Under the pieces are notes generated by a model. It did no database searches and had not been told where the DNA came from. It saw only the letters and a list, made by a program, of their open reading frames with translations. A DNA stretch of 64,000 nt, taken from assembly GCA_029721435.1 (NCBI GenBank), contig CM056576.1:116983166-117047165 (forward strand), read 5' to 3'. The DNA is from Gymnothorax reevesii (taxonomy: Eukaryota; Chordata; Actinopteri; Anguilliformes; Muraenidae). The translations under genes were made by a program, and so were the position numbers. Shown here one piece after another: positions 16,198-27,399 of this stretch; the stretch's first letter is position 1, and every line of letters begins with the position of its first letter.

Positions 16198-16282
16198 GGC
16201 CGTCGCTATTTCACAGGGCCATATCTTGGGAAGGTAATTGATGCTAACTCTTTGATATTGCACATATATATATATATACACT

Positions 16283-17540
16283 CAAGATGGGGGAACATGT
16301 CTGGATTGTTGTTTGGGGTGATTTGACCTTTGGCCTTGAATGACCTTCACCTATAAATTTGTTTCTGGTGCATATCTCAGGATCTATTTACACTGGAGCC
16401 TCGATACTAAGCTCAAATGAAAACATTCATTCTATAGTTGGGGGTCTTTTGGGGGTCTTAAAAAATTGTGACATTTGAATTTGTCATGGTGACCTGGAAA
16501 TTATAAAATCTTTTTGGCACAGTTTCTATCTTGTAGATTTACCTTAGGTGCATCATTTCAATGAGAATGCACAGTCATAGGATGTCAAAGAGCTTATTTT
16601 GTGCCAGATTTGCTTATTTTGAGATCATTGCGCCAGATTTGGCCTTTAACCTTTCAATAATGACCTTGACCTTGAAATTGGTCTCTAGAGCGCATCTCAG
16701 AGACTATTAACACTACAGCTTGAATATATGACTGAAGTGAAGGAATCCACATAAGTGCCCTTGGTGCGGTGACCTTGAAACTAAAATATCTTTTTTCCAA
16801 ATTCACCACCTTGGATATTCAACATAGGTTCTTCAAAGAAAATTTATGGTCATGGGAGGTCATGGAACTTATTTTTAATGATCATTATGTCAGATTTGAG
16901 CTTTAACCTTGAGACAATGACCTTGATGTTGAAATTTGTTTCCAGAGTGTATCTCTAAAACAAGTAATGCAACAGTCTTGATGATAGGCTTAAATGAAAG
17001 CGTTTACCCCATGGATGTGCCGTTTGAGGATTAGCATGAATTATGACCTTTGACCCTGGCAAAGTGACCTTGAAAATAAGATTTCTTTTTAGCTATGCCA
17101 TTTTAGAGAGACTTGGACCATGAGATTAGGACTGTGCCTCAGAAACTATGAACACTGTTTATTACAGCCTTGATGTTATGATCAAATGAAAGCATTCAGT
17201 CTGCAGGTTGAGGGTTAGTTAGAATTATAACCTTTAACCTTGGCACAGTGGTCTTTAAAAAAAAATGTTTTTCTTTCTTGGCAAATTTGCCATCTCGGTT
17301 ATTTGGCTTCAGTACTTCATTGCAGTGAAGCTGAATAATTGTGAGAGGTGACCATTTAATGAACCTTGAGCCAGATTTGAGCTTTAAACTTGCAGCAAGG
17401 ACCTTGACCTTGAAATTAATTTCTGGAGCGTATCTCAGAAAACATTCCACTCTGCAGCCTTGATGTTCGGCTCAAATAAAATCATTTACTTTATGTTATT
17501 GTGGCTTTTGGGCACAGTAGCTCAGTTGCCTTGAAAAAAA
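16283..17540 (+). repeat. diverged tandem array with TGACCTTGA sites
   Basis: About five degenerate units of roughly 200-300 bp. Each contains a block like CTTTAACCTT...TGACCTTGACCTTGAAAT, then TTTCTGGAGCGTATCTCAG, then CAGCCTTGATGTT and CTCAAATGAAA. Unit starts lie near 16320, 16643, 16900, 17100 and 17380. Units are strongly diverged, so the array is old. TGACCTTGA is the complement of TCAAGGTCA, the extended half-site bound by ERR, SF-1 and LRH-1 nuclear receptors. Exact copies occur at 16661, 16667, 16770, 16918, 17065 and 17405. Whether they are bound is unknown. Confidence 0.75.
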
Positions 17541-17727
17541 AACGGTATTTTGCCCTGACAGTAAATCCTCTGTTTCTACAAGTTTTTTTCCCTTGATGAG
17601 TCAACTTTTTTGCAATTGGGGTTGCATGTGGTTTGAATTTTAGGTTTGATTTCTTCCAGTGCTTCTGGTCCAGTGTCGTTGGTTTACCAAGAATTATTTA
17701 CAAATGACAAACCACTTCTGACATTTA

Positions 17728-18619
17728 GGGTTCTAAATTCGTAGACCAGGCGCAGGCACGGCGAATGGGAGGAGTGCTGCGCCAAAGGGGTATATCCAGG
17801 CATATTTTGCATATATTTTTCGTGCCCAGTGCAGCCCGGCGCAAGTACTCCTCTGTCCCGGCTCTGTCCCTCCTGCCGGCGCAAGTGGCAAAGAGGGAGG
17901 AGAGAAGGCCTGAGTGGGTTTTACACAAGAGTCAAATCTTCAATCAAATGAGCTCCTCACCTCACCTTTAAAATTGGAATAAAGAAGCCTCTGTCCTATA
18001 TCTGCATGATGCATGAATGTTGCATTTTACTTTGCTGCTTCAGGCATGTTTTCTGCACTGCTTACGTCTATATTAAGCATTACGAATATGAGTTAGCTGG
18101 CTGCTAGGGCATTCGCGAATTATTACCTTTAGCGAACTTGAATGGAATTTCAAAATGAAACTACGTCAGATCATTGAAACTTATGAAGTTGGAATGAAAT
18201 ACGACAGTTGTTCATTTATTTCTTCTACCTGCATCATTGGGAACAGAAGCAATGGATAGCATGTTCCTATTATTACACCCTGTTGTTGCTTAAAATTTTG
18301 GGATTAACATGCATGGACAACAATGCAAGATACGTTGCACAGATTTTTTCAATATGTGATCTTAACTTAAATCAGGTTGGAGCTGGCAAGCTCTCTGCCC
18401 ACTATCGGCGGGGCCTTTATCCATGAAATTGTCACTGCGTCATGATGATATGTGACACCTCCCCCTACTACGCCGCCACACCCATCTCGGCGCACGTCCG
18501 TCTACCAAATTGCCAAAGTGGCTGTGCTCGGTGTTGCACCGCACAAAATTACCACTGCGCGGGCTGCACCGGATGAAATTACCACACACCACCCTGCGCT
18601 GCGCCAAGAAATAAAGCCC
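17728..18619 (+). mobile_element. second GGGCTCTAATTTC-family transposon, shorter copy
   Basis: 892 bp flanked by TTA on both sides (17725-17727, 18620-18622). The left end GGGTTCTAAATTC and right end (complement GGGCTTTATTTC) are decayed versions of the 13-bp termini at 11086-13067. The left subterminal part, including GTAGACCAGGCGCAGGC and GCGCAAGTACTCCTCTGTCC, matches the right end of that copy in reverse complement. The interior at 18240-18380 (AATTTTGGGATTAACATGCA) also matches. It lacks the nested TTAA element, so that insertion happened in the other copy. No transposase is encoded. Confidence 0.85.
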
Positions 18620-18622
18620 TTA

Positions 18623-19854
18623 GTTCTAATTATGCCCAGATGGCCCAACATTGTGATGCAGGAACAATCAGTCTAGCACTGCCTGATAAATCAACGGATC
18701 TAAAGAAAATAACCAAGGAACCCTTTCATGTCCCCTTAGTTGTTTTTGTGTCTGGCCATCATGTTTAATTTAGATTTGATCCTGAAGAAATCCCAGATTA
18801 ATTAATACTTTCGGTGTTTAGTTTGCTGTGGGAAGTGCATGCTCTGTGTTGGACTGAACTGTTCCTTTCACAGGATAAATAAGACAATGCACAAAATCAG
18901 AAAGGGATCATCAGATTCAATGTAGTCAGCTGTACATCAGATATGCTGCAATAAATTTTTCATGATACAGTATACTATAAACAAGCGGAATTAGAACCCA
19001 AAGATATAATTGCAATAATGCTCATATGACATGTTGTTTTGTCATACCATATTTGTGCAAGTTAATGAGATAACACAGACAGTGAAAATTACTGTGTAAT
19101 TACTAGTAATCCTAAGTACAAGGTAATTCCAGTACTAATTATCACTGGGGTAGGAATTATAAGTACTTCTATAGCTATATAATTACATCTATCACTGAAG
19201 AATAAAACATTGTAGTACTGAAATACCTAAAACTGATATTGATGCCATCTCCATGCATTAGTATAGATATATGTCAGGTTCTATTTGCAGATTGCTCCGA
19301 GCATCCGTGCTCTGATCTAGTAACCGTTTTTTTTTTTTTTTTGTATTGAACATCAGGCATGATGGTTCCTGCTCTCTTTATTTGGTGTGCTCTCTTCCAT
19401 GCCTCTCAGCAAACATCGAGGCATTTTTTCAAATGTGCAAAGAAAGATATGTTGCCATGGTGATCAAATCTCAAGTACTTGTTCCAACTGGAAAAAAAAA
19501 CTATTGCATACTTCAGGCAGCAATCCTTTTTTAAAAAAGGCATTACGGTTTAAAATTGAATATGAAAAACATTTACATATTAAAATCTTCGAGTTGCATT
19601 TTAAAATGGTGGCCTGCTTGGAATAATAACTGTGAAAATTTGGTTTTGCTTGATAGTTGCATATCTGCTTTTGATTAATTTTAAATAAAAGAGAGTTGAT
19701 ATCTGCAGAGAAAATGGGAAAGATATGATGTCTATTTGAAGGTCTTATGATATTAGTATACAGTTTTGAGTATTTGTGTATTGATAGACCACAGAAGAGA
19801 CGCACATTCAAGAGTGAAGTTTTGCACAGCTTCTTGAAAAGATAATCAGGGTCA
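18623..19854. other. non-coding stretch, nothing recognised
   Basis: AT-rich, with a T19 tract at about 19324. No gene or transposon termini were seen. Open frames on the two strands overlap and are not familiar. Confidence 0.4.
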
Positions 19855-20410
19855 TAAAGGCCAGATGGATAGTCAGGTAGGTATGTGGCTCAGAATCACT
19901 GGGCAGAGACAATGTTGTATAACAGGCAGAAGATCAGGAACCACTCAGGCAGAACACGGCACAGGAACGCAGAATCATACCCAGTGATGAATCCAAAGTC
20001 AGAGCCAGAAGTAAACAGCCACAAGGACCATCCAAATTTGAACCCAGTTAACCTAAGATAGTCGATACACGGTAATCAGAACTCGGAACAAGGCACATAA
20101 GCAGCCGGTAGAACTGAGACAAACTCGTAACAGCCTAGTGCAGACAGAAGGCTTAAATATAAGGGAGGCGCATAAAGACACAAAAAACAGTTGGAAATAG
20201 GAGCAGAGAGGGACATGACTACAAACAAGGAAATGCAAGGCAATTAGACAGTAAACTGGGGGAGGAGTGAAAGCAAAGAGTGGCGTAAAAGCAGAGATAA
20301 ACAAAGACACGTGGAGGCACTGGAAACAGAGCCGATAGAAACTAAACAGAACAAACAATAAAAACAACTCATGATGTGTCTCCTCCCATCCAGCTACTTG
20401 CATGTCAATT
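19855..20410 (-). mobile_element. LTR-like sequence, reverse orientation
   Basis: Read on the minus strand it has a TATA-like CTTATATTTAAGCC (about 20152-20165), a pyrimidine-rich leader, and the GTTCCTG/TCTGCC words seen in fish Gypsy LTRs. No partner LTR or coding region was found. Boundaries are approximate. The long minus-strand Phe/Leu/Cys-rich frame is compositional. Confidence 0.4.
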
Positions 20411-21055
20411 GGGAGTAATGTCTCTTATGTTATGTAATGTCCTTATCTGTTCCTAGTTCTCGCCCTTTGTACCTGTGACATGGATTTAAACTCCTACCTT
20501 TGAGTACATTTCCTTTGTATTTTCTTTGAATGGGAAAATGTATGCAGGACTGATTGCAATAAAAAAAAGAAAAATAGAATAGCATAAATAAATAAAAAAT
20601 ATTTTAATAAGATGGAATGTATGCATGTCATGACATATAACTGAAGTTAAATGAGTTTTACAGTTTGGTACCTGAGAAATCTCAAATGGCACAATGTGCC
20701 AATTTGGAGATGTCACCGAGACATTCCCAAACTAAAACCTCTCTAATTTTGCTCTGATTTCCTTGATTAGAATAAACATTGGCACAGGTAATGGTGTGCT
20801 GTAATTTTTTAGAGATTTAAGACTGCAACTAAATCATTTCTAAAGGGATAAAAGTTACATTTTGTTAGGCGCAAATGATATCTTTCATTTATGCTGTGTT
20901 CCATCTTAATTTATTCTAACTCAGTGACATATTTACTGATTTTTACACCATGACAAAATCACCAAGGTGTTACCTTTATTATGATACCAAGATTATGTAC
21001 ATGGACCAAGCACTTGCAGAGATGTACTCATGTCATTTTGGGCTTGCCATTTTCG
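20411..21055. other. non-coding stretch, nothing recognised
   Basis: AT-rich, without repeat termini or coding signal. Confidence 0.4.
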
Positions 21056-21059
21056 AGCC

Positions 21060-21128
21060 AGAGGCTCAGGACTTAGGAGGTTAGAAACGCCCGTGTTTGA
21101 ACACCCTCGGCCTGACGGTGCACACACG

Positions 21129-21159
<31 letters not shown>

Positions 21160-21205
21160 AACTGATGACAATACCCTTCGGCCTGAAGTCGGGCCGAGGG
21201 TAAAA
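21060..21205 (-). repeat. hairpin + (GTCC/GTCT)n sequence, Helentron-like fragment
   Basis: On the minus strand ACCCTCGGCC and GGCCGAAGGGT form a tight hairpin (21170-21202). This is followed by TATTGTCATC and then a GTCTGTCC microsatellite (21121-21157) and another GGCCGAGGGTG. The order hairpin, TATTGTC-like word, GTCY repeat is shared with 29503-29560, 32685-32760 and 38431-38480. It resembles the architecture described for non-autonomous Helentrons (DINE/HINE/pearl), but assignment is inference. Confidence 0.5.
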
Positions 21206-21260
21206 ATGAGAAGCGACTCAGCTAAGGCTGAATAACTTCTGGCCAGCTGAAACATACTAA

Positions 21261-21446
21261 CCCTTTCAGCGCCGTGGACAACTACAGTTGCCCAATGATG
21301 AAAGATATCAAAATCAGACGCTGTTGAAAACCCATCAGGTGGCAACTGCAGGGGCTCTTGTAAACAAGTTGCCACATGATAGGTTTTCAACAGCTCATGA
21401 TAACTACATTTTTAATTCCTTGAAAAAGTATTCAGCGCTCAAAGGG
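21261..21446. mobile_element. piggyBac-like MITE
   Basis: 186 bp. The left end CCCTTTCAGCGCC and right end GGCGCT/CAAAGGG-type sequence (TCAGCGCTCAAAGGG) are inverted repeats, followed by TTAA at 21447-21450. The left flank is CTAA (21257-21260), a one-base decay of TTAA. Inside, TTGAAAACCCATCAGGTGGC and GCCACATGATAGGTTTTCAA are also inverted, so the element can fold on itself. CCY termini with TTAA duplication are the piggyBac signature. No coding capacity. Confidence 0.8.
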
Positions 21447-21450
21447 TTAA

Positions 21451-22325
21451 TCATAGCAGTAATGATCAAATGGAAGGTTTTTACTTACTTCATTAGTGAA
21501 ATCCAGGTAGTAACTTGTTTTGGCCAGACAATGAGTACCTTTGCAGATGGCTGGTAAATGAATTAAATAATCAATGTAAACAGCCTTAATTAGTTATTTG
21601 GAGTCCACCTGCTCCTAGATCAGCTGTAAACCGCTACTGGAGGGATAGAATACATTTCTTTCAAAAGATATTCCCTCATTTGGTGTTTTGATGATGGTGA
21701 TAGAGTGCTGTTTCACGCATTGTCCCAAAATTGGTTCAGTTGTTTGGAGATCTGGCAACCATGAAAGTGTTTGCATTGGCTTTGGATAATTTTCACACTC
21801 ATTAAACAATTCAGTGACCCCTGGTGCCCCGTAGGGCTTGCACCACAGTCATCCTTGAGAAAGCCACTTTTGGTAAAGAAATGCTTCATCATAGAATATA
21901 AATGTCATCAAACAAAATAACTGCATTGATATTCAGTGACCCTTCTGCCTTTAAGGAGCTGAGTGGAACCAAACCATGCCAAAAGGACATTTCCACGCAT
22001 TTATTCAGGTTTTTTCCTTTAATTTGTCACCTTGTTTGTCACTACCTATATATAAGTTAAGCACCTAATCATGTCTATAAACAAAGCTTTCTGAGTGGGT
22101 TGACACTTTAAATTTCCTAATGCGATTAATGCGTTATTTTACCATGTATGTCATGAAGCGTAGTTGCTGCAAATTCAGAAGGTGGTGTGCTTGGCAGGTG
22201 GAAAGAGTTGTTGCTGTGGACCTTCTCGGAAGAGATGATCTTTACATTGTGGGCCTGGTAGGACTGTCTCAAAGCCTCATTCACTCATGACTGAAACAGG
22301 TGTAATGGGTACTGACAGATGTTTG
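21451..22325. other. non-coding stretch, nothing recognised
   Basis: No coding or repeat structure identified. Confidence 0.4.
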
Positions 22326-22329
22326 AAGG

Positions 22330-22366
22330 GGTGTGTGCATGTATGCATGTGTGAATGTGTGTGTGC

Positions 22367-22403
<37 letters not shown>

Positions 22404-22420
22404 CATGTGCGCGTGTGTTT
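22330..22420. repeat. (GT)n microsatellite with GCATGT interruptions
   Basis: Alternating GT with GCAT/GCGC variants. The purine-pyrimidine alternation could favour Z-DNA. Open frames on both strands here are simple-repeat artefacts. Confidence 0.95.
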
Positions 22421-23300
22421 AGGTGTGAGAGTGTTTGTATTTGTTTTTAAGGCCTGCATGATTACTCTTGTCTTGATGCTATGAATGCGCAATCAAAAAT
22501 ATTAACTAGACAGTCCGGTCTGCCACGACCGCATGGGTGTAGCCCCCGTAAGCCCGCTTCTCCACTTTGTAGCGCATTATTCGGCCAATACAGTAGGTGT
22601 CATAAGTGAAGTATAACACATGTCCATACCAAATATGAAAGTGGTCGGTCAAAAATTACAGCCTGCACAGCGTCCACAAGGAAGTGTCTACAGACGCTGA
22701 CAACCATGACTCTATAGTAGCCGCCCGATTTCGTCCGGGGATACAATGATACTTCATTAACTTTTTTATTTCCACAGCTCTTTGTAAGGGTGTTTAGACA
22801 AGTTTACTTCACCCCAATCCTTTACAACCAATGTCTACATAACTACACAGTAGAATATTTTCTGTATTAAAAACCAGTCTATTTATCTGGGCATTTACTT
22901 GGGAAAGATAATTATTCATGGCATCTGCTCAAAATTTCTTAAATTTTTCCTGTATAATGCTTTATGCAGTAGAAATAAGGATGTTTTGACAGAAATTAAT
23001 TTGTGCTTATTTTAGATTTCCAGTTCTGTTCGTAATTGAAAGAAGATCTTGCTCTCTTTTGCATAAGTGCGTAATACAGCACCAATAAAACTTCAGTGAA
23101 ATTATGTCTTTAATCTTTTGTGCCACTGTTCATAAATTACATTTGAATGGTGATTGAAGCTGAGCTGATTGCATCTTGACCGCCCAGCTCAATTATTCGA
23201 GAAAGAACAGGAAGCGATAAACACCACCCGTTGAAACAGATTTCTGAGTGTTAATCAAAGGTGAACACATAACTGTGTTGCTAATTAAGTCTGTATAACT
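22421..23300. other. non-coding stretch, nothing firm
   Basis: A CpG-containing block at 22510-22740 (CCACGACCGCATGGG, GCCCGATTTCGTCCGGGG) stands out in composition and may be repeat-derived, but no ends were found. Confidence 0.35.
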
Positions 23301-23302
23301 CT

Positions 23303-23352
23303 CTCACACACACACACACACGCACACACACACATACGCGCGCACACACACC
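23303..23352. repeat. (CA)n microsatellite
   Basis: About 50 bp CACA with CGCA and TACGCGCG interruptions. Confidence 0.95.
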
Positions 23353-23469
23353 GCATCACCCAACCGTTCCCAGGTACAGTTCTGAAGCTCAGGCGCCCAT
23401 TAGGGGATACCACTCCGAGAGAATCAGGGTTAGAGTTGGCACTTTGGTTTGTTTGCAAGCTAAAATGCG

Positions 23470-23690
23470 CAATACATGGCAGGATATGTGTGTTGTGACA
23501 CAGTGCTTATGTGGAGATTATTGACATTCTCAGCGACTTATGCCCCAATTGCCGCTCTGTTGGTTTGGACCTGACGGAATAGCTTTCATAGCCCTCAGTA
23601 ATCAATAGACCTTGGGCGCCAAAAACCCTGTGGCTGGTTAATGGTTTGTACCTCCTTGGACCACTATCAGTAGGTACTTCCTGCCCTACC
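23470..23690. repeat. dispersed repeat fragment (copy B)
   Basis: Shares TGTGTGTTGTGACAC, GGACCTGACGGAATAGC and GGCGCCAAAAACCCTGTGG with copy A at 5045-5260, in the same orientation and order, with substantial divergence. It runs directly into an L2-type fragment, giving a composite. Confidence 0.55.
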
Positions 23691-23835
23691 CAGAGTCGGA
23701 AAGCTGGTCGTTTAGCCAGATCACTCAGCTTCTCCCATCTTGCTTCCCAGTAGTGGAATGACCTTCCCACCTCCCTATGAACTGCTCCATCCCTGCTCCT
23801 CTTCCGCCGTAACCTTAAAGGCTGTTTCAGCGATA
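23691..23835 (+). repeat. L2-type LINE ORF2 C-terminal fragment
   Basis: Encodes the WNDLP motif (TGGAATGACCTTCCC at 23755) and then, after a gap, a LLFRRNLK-like stretch in another frame. These are the end of ORF2 in fish L2-clade retrotransposons. A stop codon precedes WNDLP and frames are broken, so it is dead. Confidence 0.6.
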
Positions 23836-23944
23836 TGATGTCACTATTGTTGACAGTTGAAACACAACAGAGCCGCTCACTCCTCCCCTTCAGAAACTTG
23901 GAACATGAACTTACTTTTGTTAAAGTGAAACTTTGCATCTTTGA

Positions 23945-23998
23945 ATGTAATCTGTCACGCGAAAAATTTGTTTCGCGTCCAGTGTGAAAGCAGCTTAA
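23945..23998. mobile_element. terminus of a TTAA-flanked transposon (relative of 11718-12646)
   Basis: TCTGTCACGCGAAAAATTTG and CGCGTCCAGTGTGAAAGCAGC followed by TTAA (23995-23998) match the right end of the nested element with a few substitutions. The matching left end was not clearly found, although TTAA at 23814 would give a very short derivative. Confidence 0.65.
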
Positions 23999-24890
23999 GA
24001 ATGGCTCACTCAGCTGGGTAAATGACTGTGTACAGCTCATTGTGATAAACACCCGGTCGCAACAACGACGAACATTGCCAGACGATAAATTTACAGCATT
24101 AGTGCTCCCACCAATGAGGTATCTGACAAGTATATTAGCTTGGCATTACAAAATGAGTATTAACAACGTTGCATAGATCACCACTTTTAACTAGACTTTT
24201 CACACGGTTATACATTCATTGACAAATTTCAACTCTGCTGCGCGGTCAGAAAATTTTGGAGGGTGCATGGTCGACCGCAGAGAGCAATGCGCACACTGTT
24301 TGATGATGAATATTGTGTCAACGCGCTCTAGCGCCCAACAGCGCACACGCGCACACGTAAAGTATAATTCCGTTTTACACTGCCAGTTATATAAATGTTG
24401 GCAGTAGGCATTCACTTTTTCATTATCATCTCTCCTTATAGGTCATGTATTGGTCTTGATTGTTCAGTCGATAAATTGCTGCAAGTTGAATAAAAAAATT
24501 TATCATTTACAAAATATTGGTTTTCAATACGCTCCTAATTATTGATTTATACGGTTTTATCTGCAATGTCAGTACTTATTTTTCTTGCAAAATTGATTAA
24601 TTTAGTTTTGGCCTTGGTGCCCTACATTTTGGCCGTGATGCCCCTATTTTAAAAGGCCAAGTGGCCTTGCCCTAAAAATAACTTAATTTGAGGCCTGTGT
24701 GTGTATGTATGTAAGTATGTATGTATGTTTTATATATACATATATACATAAGGAATAAACGATAATTGCCACTCGAGTTTAAGAAATTTGATATCTCGAG
24801 CTCACAAATTTGAGATCTTATCCCATAAAAGTCACTGTCATATTATTTGTAGAATTAAAGAAAACCCTTAGACTCTTGTTGGCAGTCTGT
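23999..24890. other. non-coding stretch
   Basis: Contains a short (TATG)n tract at about 24700-24730. No gene recognised. Confidence 0.4.
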
Positions 24891-25040
24891 TCAAGTGAAT
24901 AGGATGAATAATGAGCTAGCTAGCACGCAAATGCTTTTTGCCATTAAATTAATAAATTCATGTTCCTACGATAAAAGTAACTCATAATGGCAGAAAGCAC
25001 TAGCATGCTAGCTAGTGAATTATTCATCCCATTGACTTGA
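24891..25040. repeat. 150-bp foldback (MITE-like)
   Basis: The left arm, from TCAAGTGAATAGGATGAATA at 24891 through GCTAGCTAGCACG, is the inverse of the right arm ending TATTCATCCCATTGACTTGA at 25040. Arms are about 60 bp with a loop of roughly 25 bp. No target duplication was identified with certainty. It may be a small MITE. Confidence 0.7.
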
Positions 25041-26880
25041 AAAAACTGCAAAGTAGATAATACGGCTAGTGATGGTTAAGGGTTACCACCGGGAGGTTTG
25101 ATAGCATTGGCCAATGAATGAAATTTGACCAGTCACAATGTGAGAAAGCTGTAATACCAGACCCATATTGCATGGGATTAATATACACAGACACCTATCG
25201 CGTTACCTCAGAGACATCAGGAAACATTCAAAGTTCTTTTACCTTTGAGGTCGTACATTTCAGATCACGAACTGTTCCTTCCCTCCTCTATATTCTTCTT
25301 TTCCCATAATTCTGGTACAAGTTGTTTCATCTGCCAGTAGAATGTTGTTCAAATGAAAGTCTAATCTTGAAGCATATTTGATTGATTCATTTTGGATCCA
25401 TTGCGGTGGAGTCCTGAGCCAAAATGATGAAAATCGTATCCCTGCCCAAATACGAATGGACCTGACTACTTCTTGTGTTACTGTCTATTTTGATGACGGG
25501 ATATTTCTAAAGCTAATCAGGTGAATGCGTTATATATTGACGATGCCAACCTGAGATTTACACCAATCATCTAAGAGAAGCAATCCTATGTTGTAACTCA
25601 AATAGAATTTACAGATGTAAATGTAAAATGTTGTGAAAGATATGCTTCCTCACAGTGATTTTCAGGGCAATGTAAAGATAAGGCAGGCTTATGTGCATGG
25701 TACATTGGACGGAATACAAGCTAACTGGCAGTAGATGTCAGTGACATAAATTCAAACAGTAGCCACGGCACTCCAGCGAGAAGCATCTGTTCTCCCTTTG
25801 CTTTTTCGAGATAACAAGATTCAGACCAAAACTGTGTTCCTGTTTTGGATCCAGAGGGCCCTACAATCGAGCCATATGGTCATACCTCTCACTTCTCCCT
25901 ACCACTGCCAGTAGGCACTTTGAGTTCACATGGAGCGTGCTCTACCATCTGTTTCTCTCTGTAATGCAACATGCCCTCTCAGCAGCTGAAGCGTTCTGTG
26001 ATGGAGACCTCCGAGCAACACTGCCTCAGCACTCTCCACAGCAGAAACATGACTGCAGCACGGCAAGAGCGGGTGTTCTGTCCGTACTCAATGCCATTCA
26101 CTTCAAGTAATAGTTTTGTAGATTTCCTGTTGTATTGGGTTTGCAAATGAGCTTTTCAAGCTTACCTGGCATCAGCGCCTGTCATCACGTGCTTTCTGCA
26201 AAGAAAAGATGTCAATTTTTGAAACTGTCCTTTCAAACAGAAATAGAAACAAATATAATGATGCGATATTCTTTTTTGCAGACCATGAAGGAAATTGAAC
26301 ACTCTCCCATAATTATTTTTGTGATGGAAAACCGGTGGTTATACAGCAGGATATTCTCACAGGTGAGTGATCACAAATACGAGTGTCATTGTGATCACAC
26401 TCCTCCCTCAGCCTCTTTGGCAGCTTTACAGACACTTCTTTTGTGCTGACTTTTCCAAAGACTCCTGGGGATTCCATGAAAAGGTAAGGACATGGATCTC
26501 GGAATATGTCCTCTAGAGGGCCCCTTTGCTCTCTCCGGGAGTTTCTTCGACATCCTCCCTGTTCAGGTTTGTAGATATGCCATTTTAACAATGGTCTGTG
26601 GTTTACATTTTGGATGTATCAAATGTGTTTTCCCCCTTTCTCCTCAATTTAGGCAGCAGAGAAGCTTGGAGAGCTAACAGTTTCGTACAGTTCATTAGCT
26701 TCTGAGTCCTGCTCACCTAAGCACAGCCACAGCCCAGGTGCCCAGGCTGAGCTTCAGTCGGGCAGAATTCGGCCGAAGTGGGCTATAGTAGGCTAAAGTG
26801 AACTCACTTAATTTGCGTGCTCATCATGGTTCACAGCTTTAACAAGCAATCATATGACTGAGAGCTTTACAGAGCGATTT
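25041..26880. other. non-coding stretch, nothing recognised
   Basis: No domain-bearing frame or repeat terminus. The overlapping plus/minus frames near 26135-26591 have no familiar motif. Confidence 0.4.
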
Positions 26881-26882
26881 AT

Positions 26883-26907
26883 ATTTATTTATTTATTTAT
26901 TTATTTG
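26883..26907. repeat. (ATTT)n microsatellite
   Basis: Six tandem ATTT units. Confidence 0.9.
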
Positions 26908-27395
26908 ATAAAAGGCATTTTGACATTTATTCAAAATCACAGAACAGTAATACTGCAACTGTATGTTCAGAGCAGAATTTCTACCAACAGCTTCCTCAGT
27001 TCTGTCATTTACATACCATAATTTATACATTAAATCTTGATCTCCAAATAACTCTAAATATTTCTAATATGTTGATAGGTTAAATATAAGTTTCTCTATG
27101 TTAATTTCATTTTTGAAAATGAATGACATAATCATGAGTTTTATCAATTTACCATTACTGCAGATCAATAGGTTAGGTTGCAATGTGATTTAATGTGGCA
27201 AGAAGTTTTCAAGGATTGTAAGGACTTTTATTTGAGACAAAGTTGACTGAACGGTTGTATATCATTGCTCCAGTGCAGAGTTACACTGATTGACAACATT
27301 GGCTGGTCAGAGATCTAAAAATTATGGCAAAAATAAATTTAGATTTTTTTGTTCTGTATTGTATTTTCACTATCATATTTGCACCATAAAATGGC
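26908..27395. other. AT-rich non-coding stretch
   Basis: Nothing recognised. Confidence 0.4.
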
Positions 27396-27399
27396 AAAA

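Noticed and set aside
15936..16241. Active reverse transcriptase gene
   Set aside because: Only the first half of the palm is present; homology ends before the YxDD block.
16283..17540. CRISPR-like array or centromeric satellite
   Set aside because: Units vary in length and are strongly diverged, without uniform spacers, and the window is vertebrate-like.
22277..22492. Frames on both strands with His-Thr or Val-Cys runs
   Set aside because: Produced by the GT microsatellite; no domain.
23507..24052. 181-codon minus-strand frame, the longest without an assigned motif
   Set aside because: It crosses a dispersed repeat, an L2 fragment in the opposite orientation and a TTAA transposon end, so it is a chance frame over repeats.
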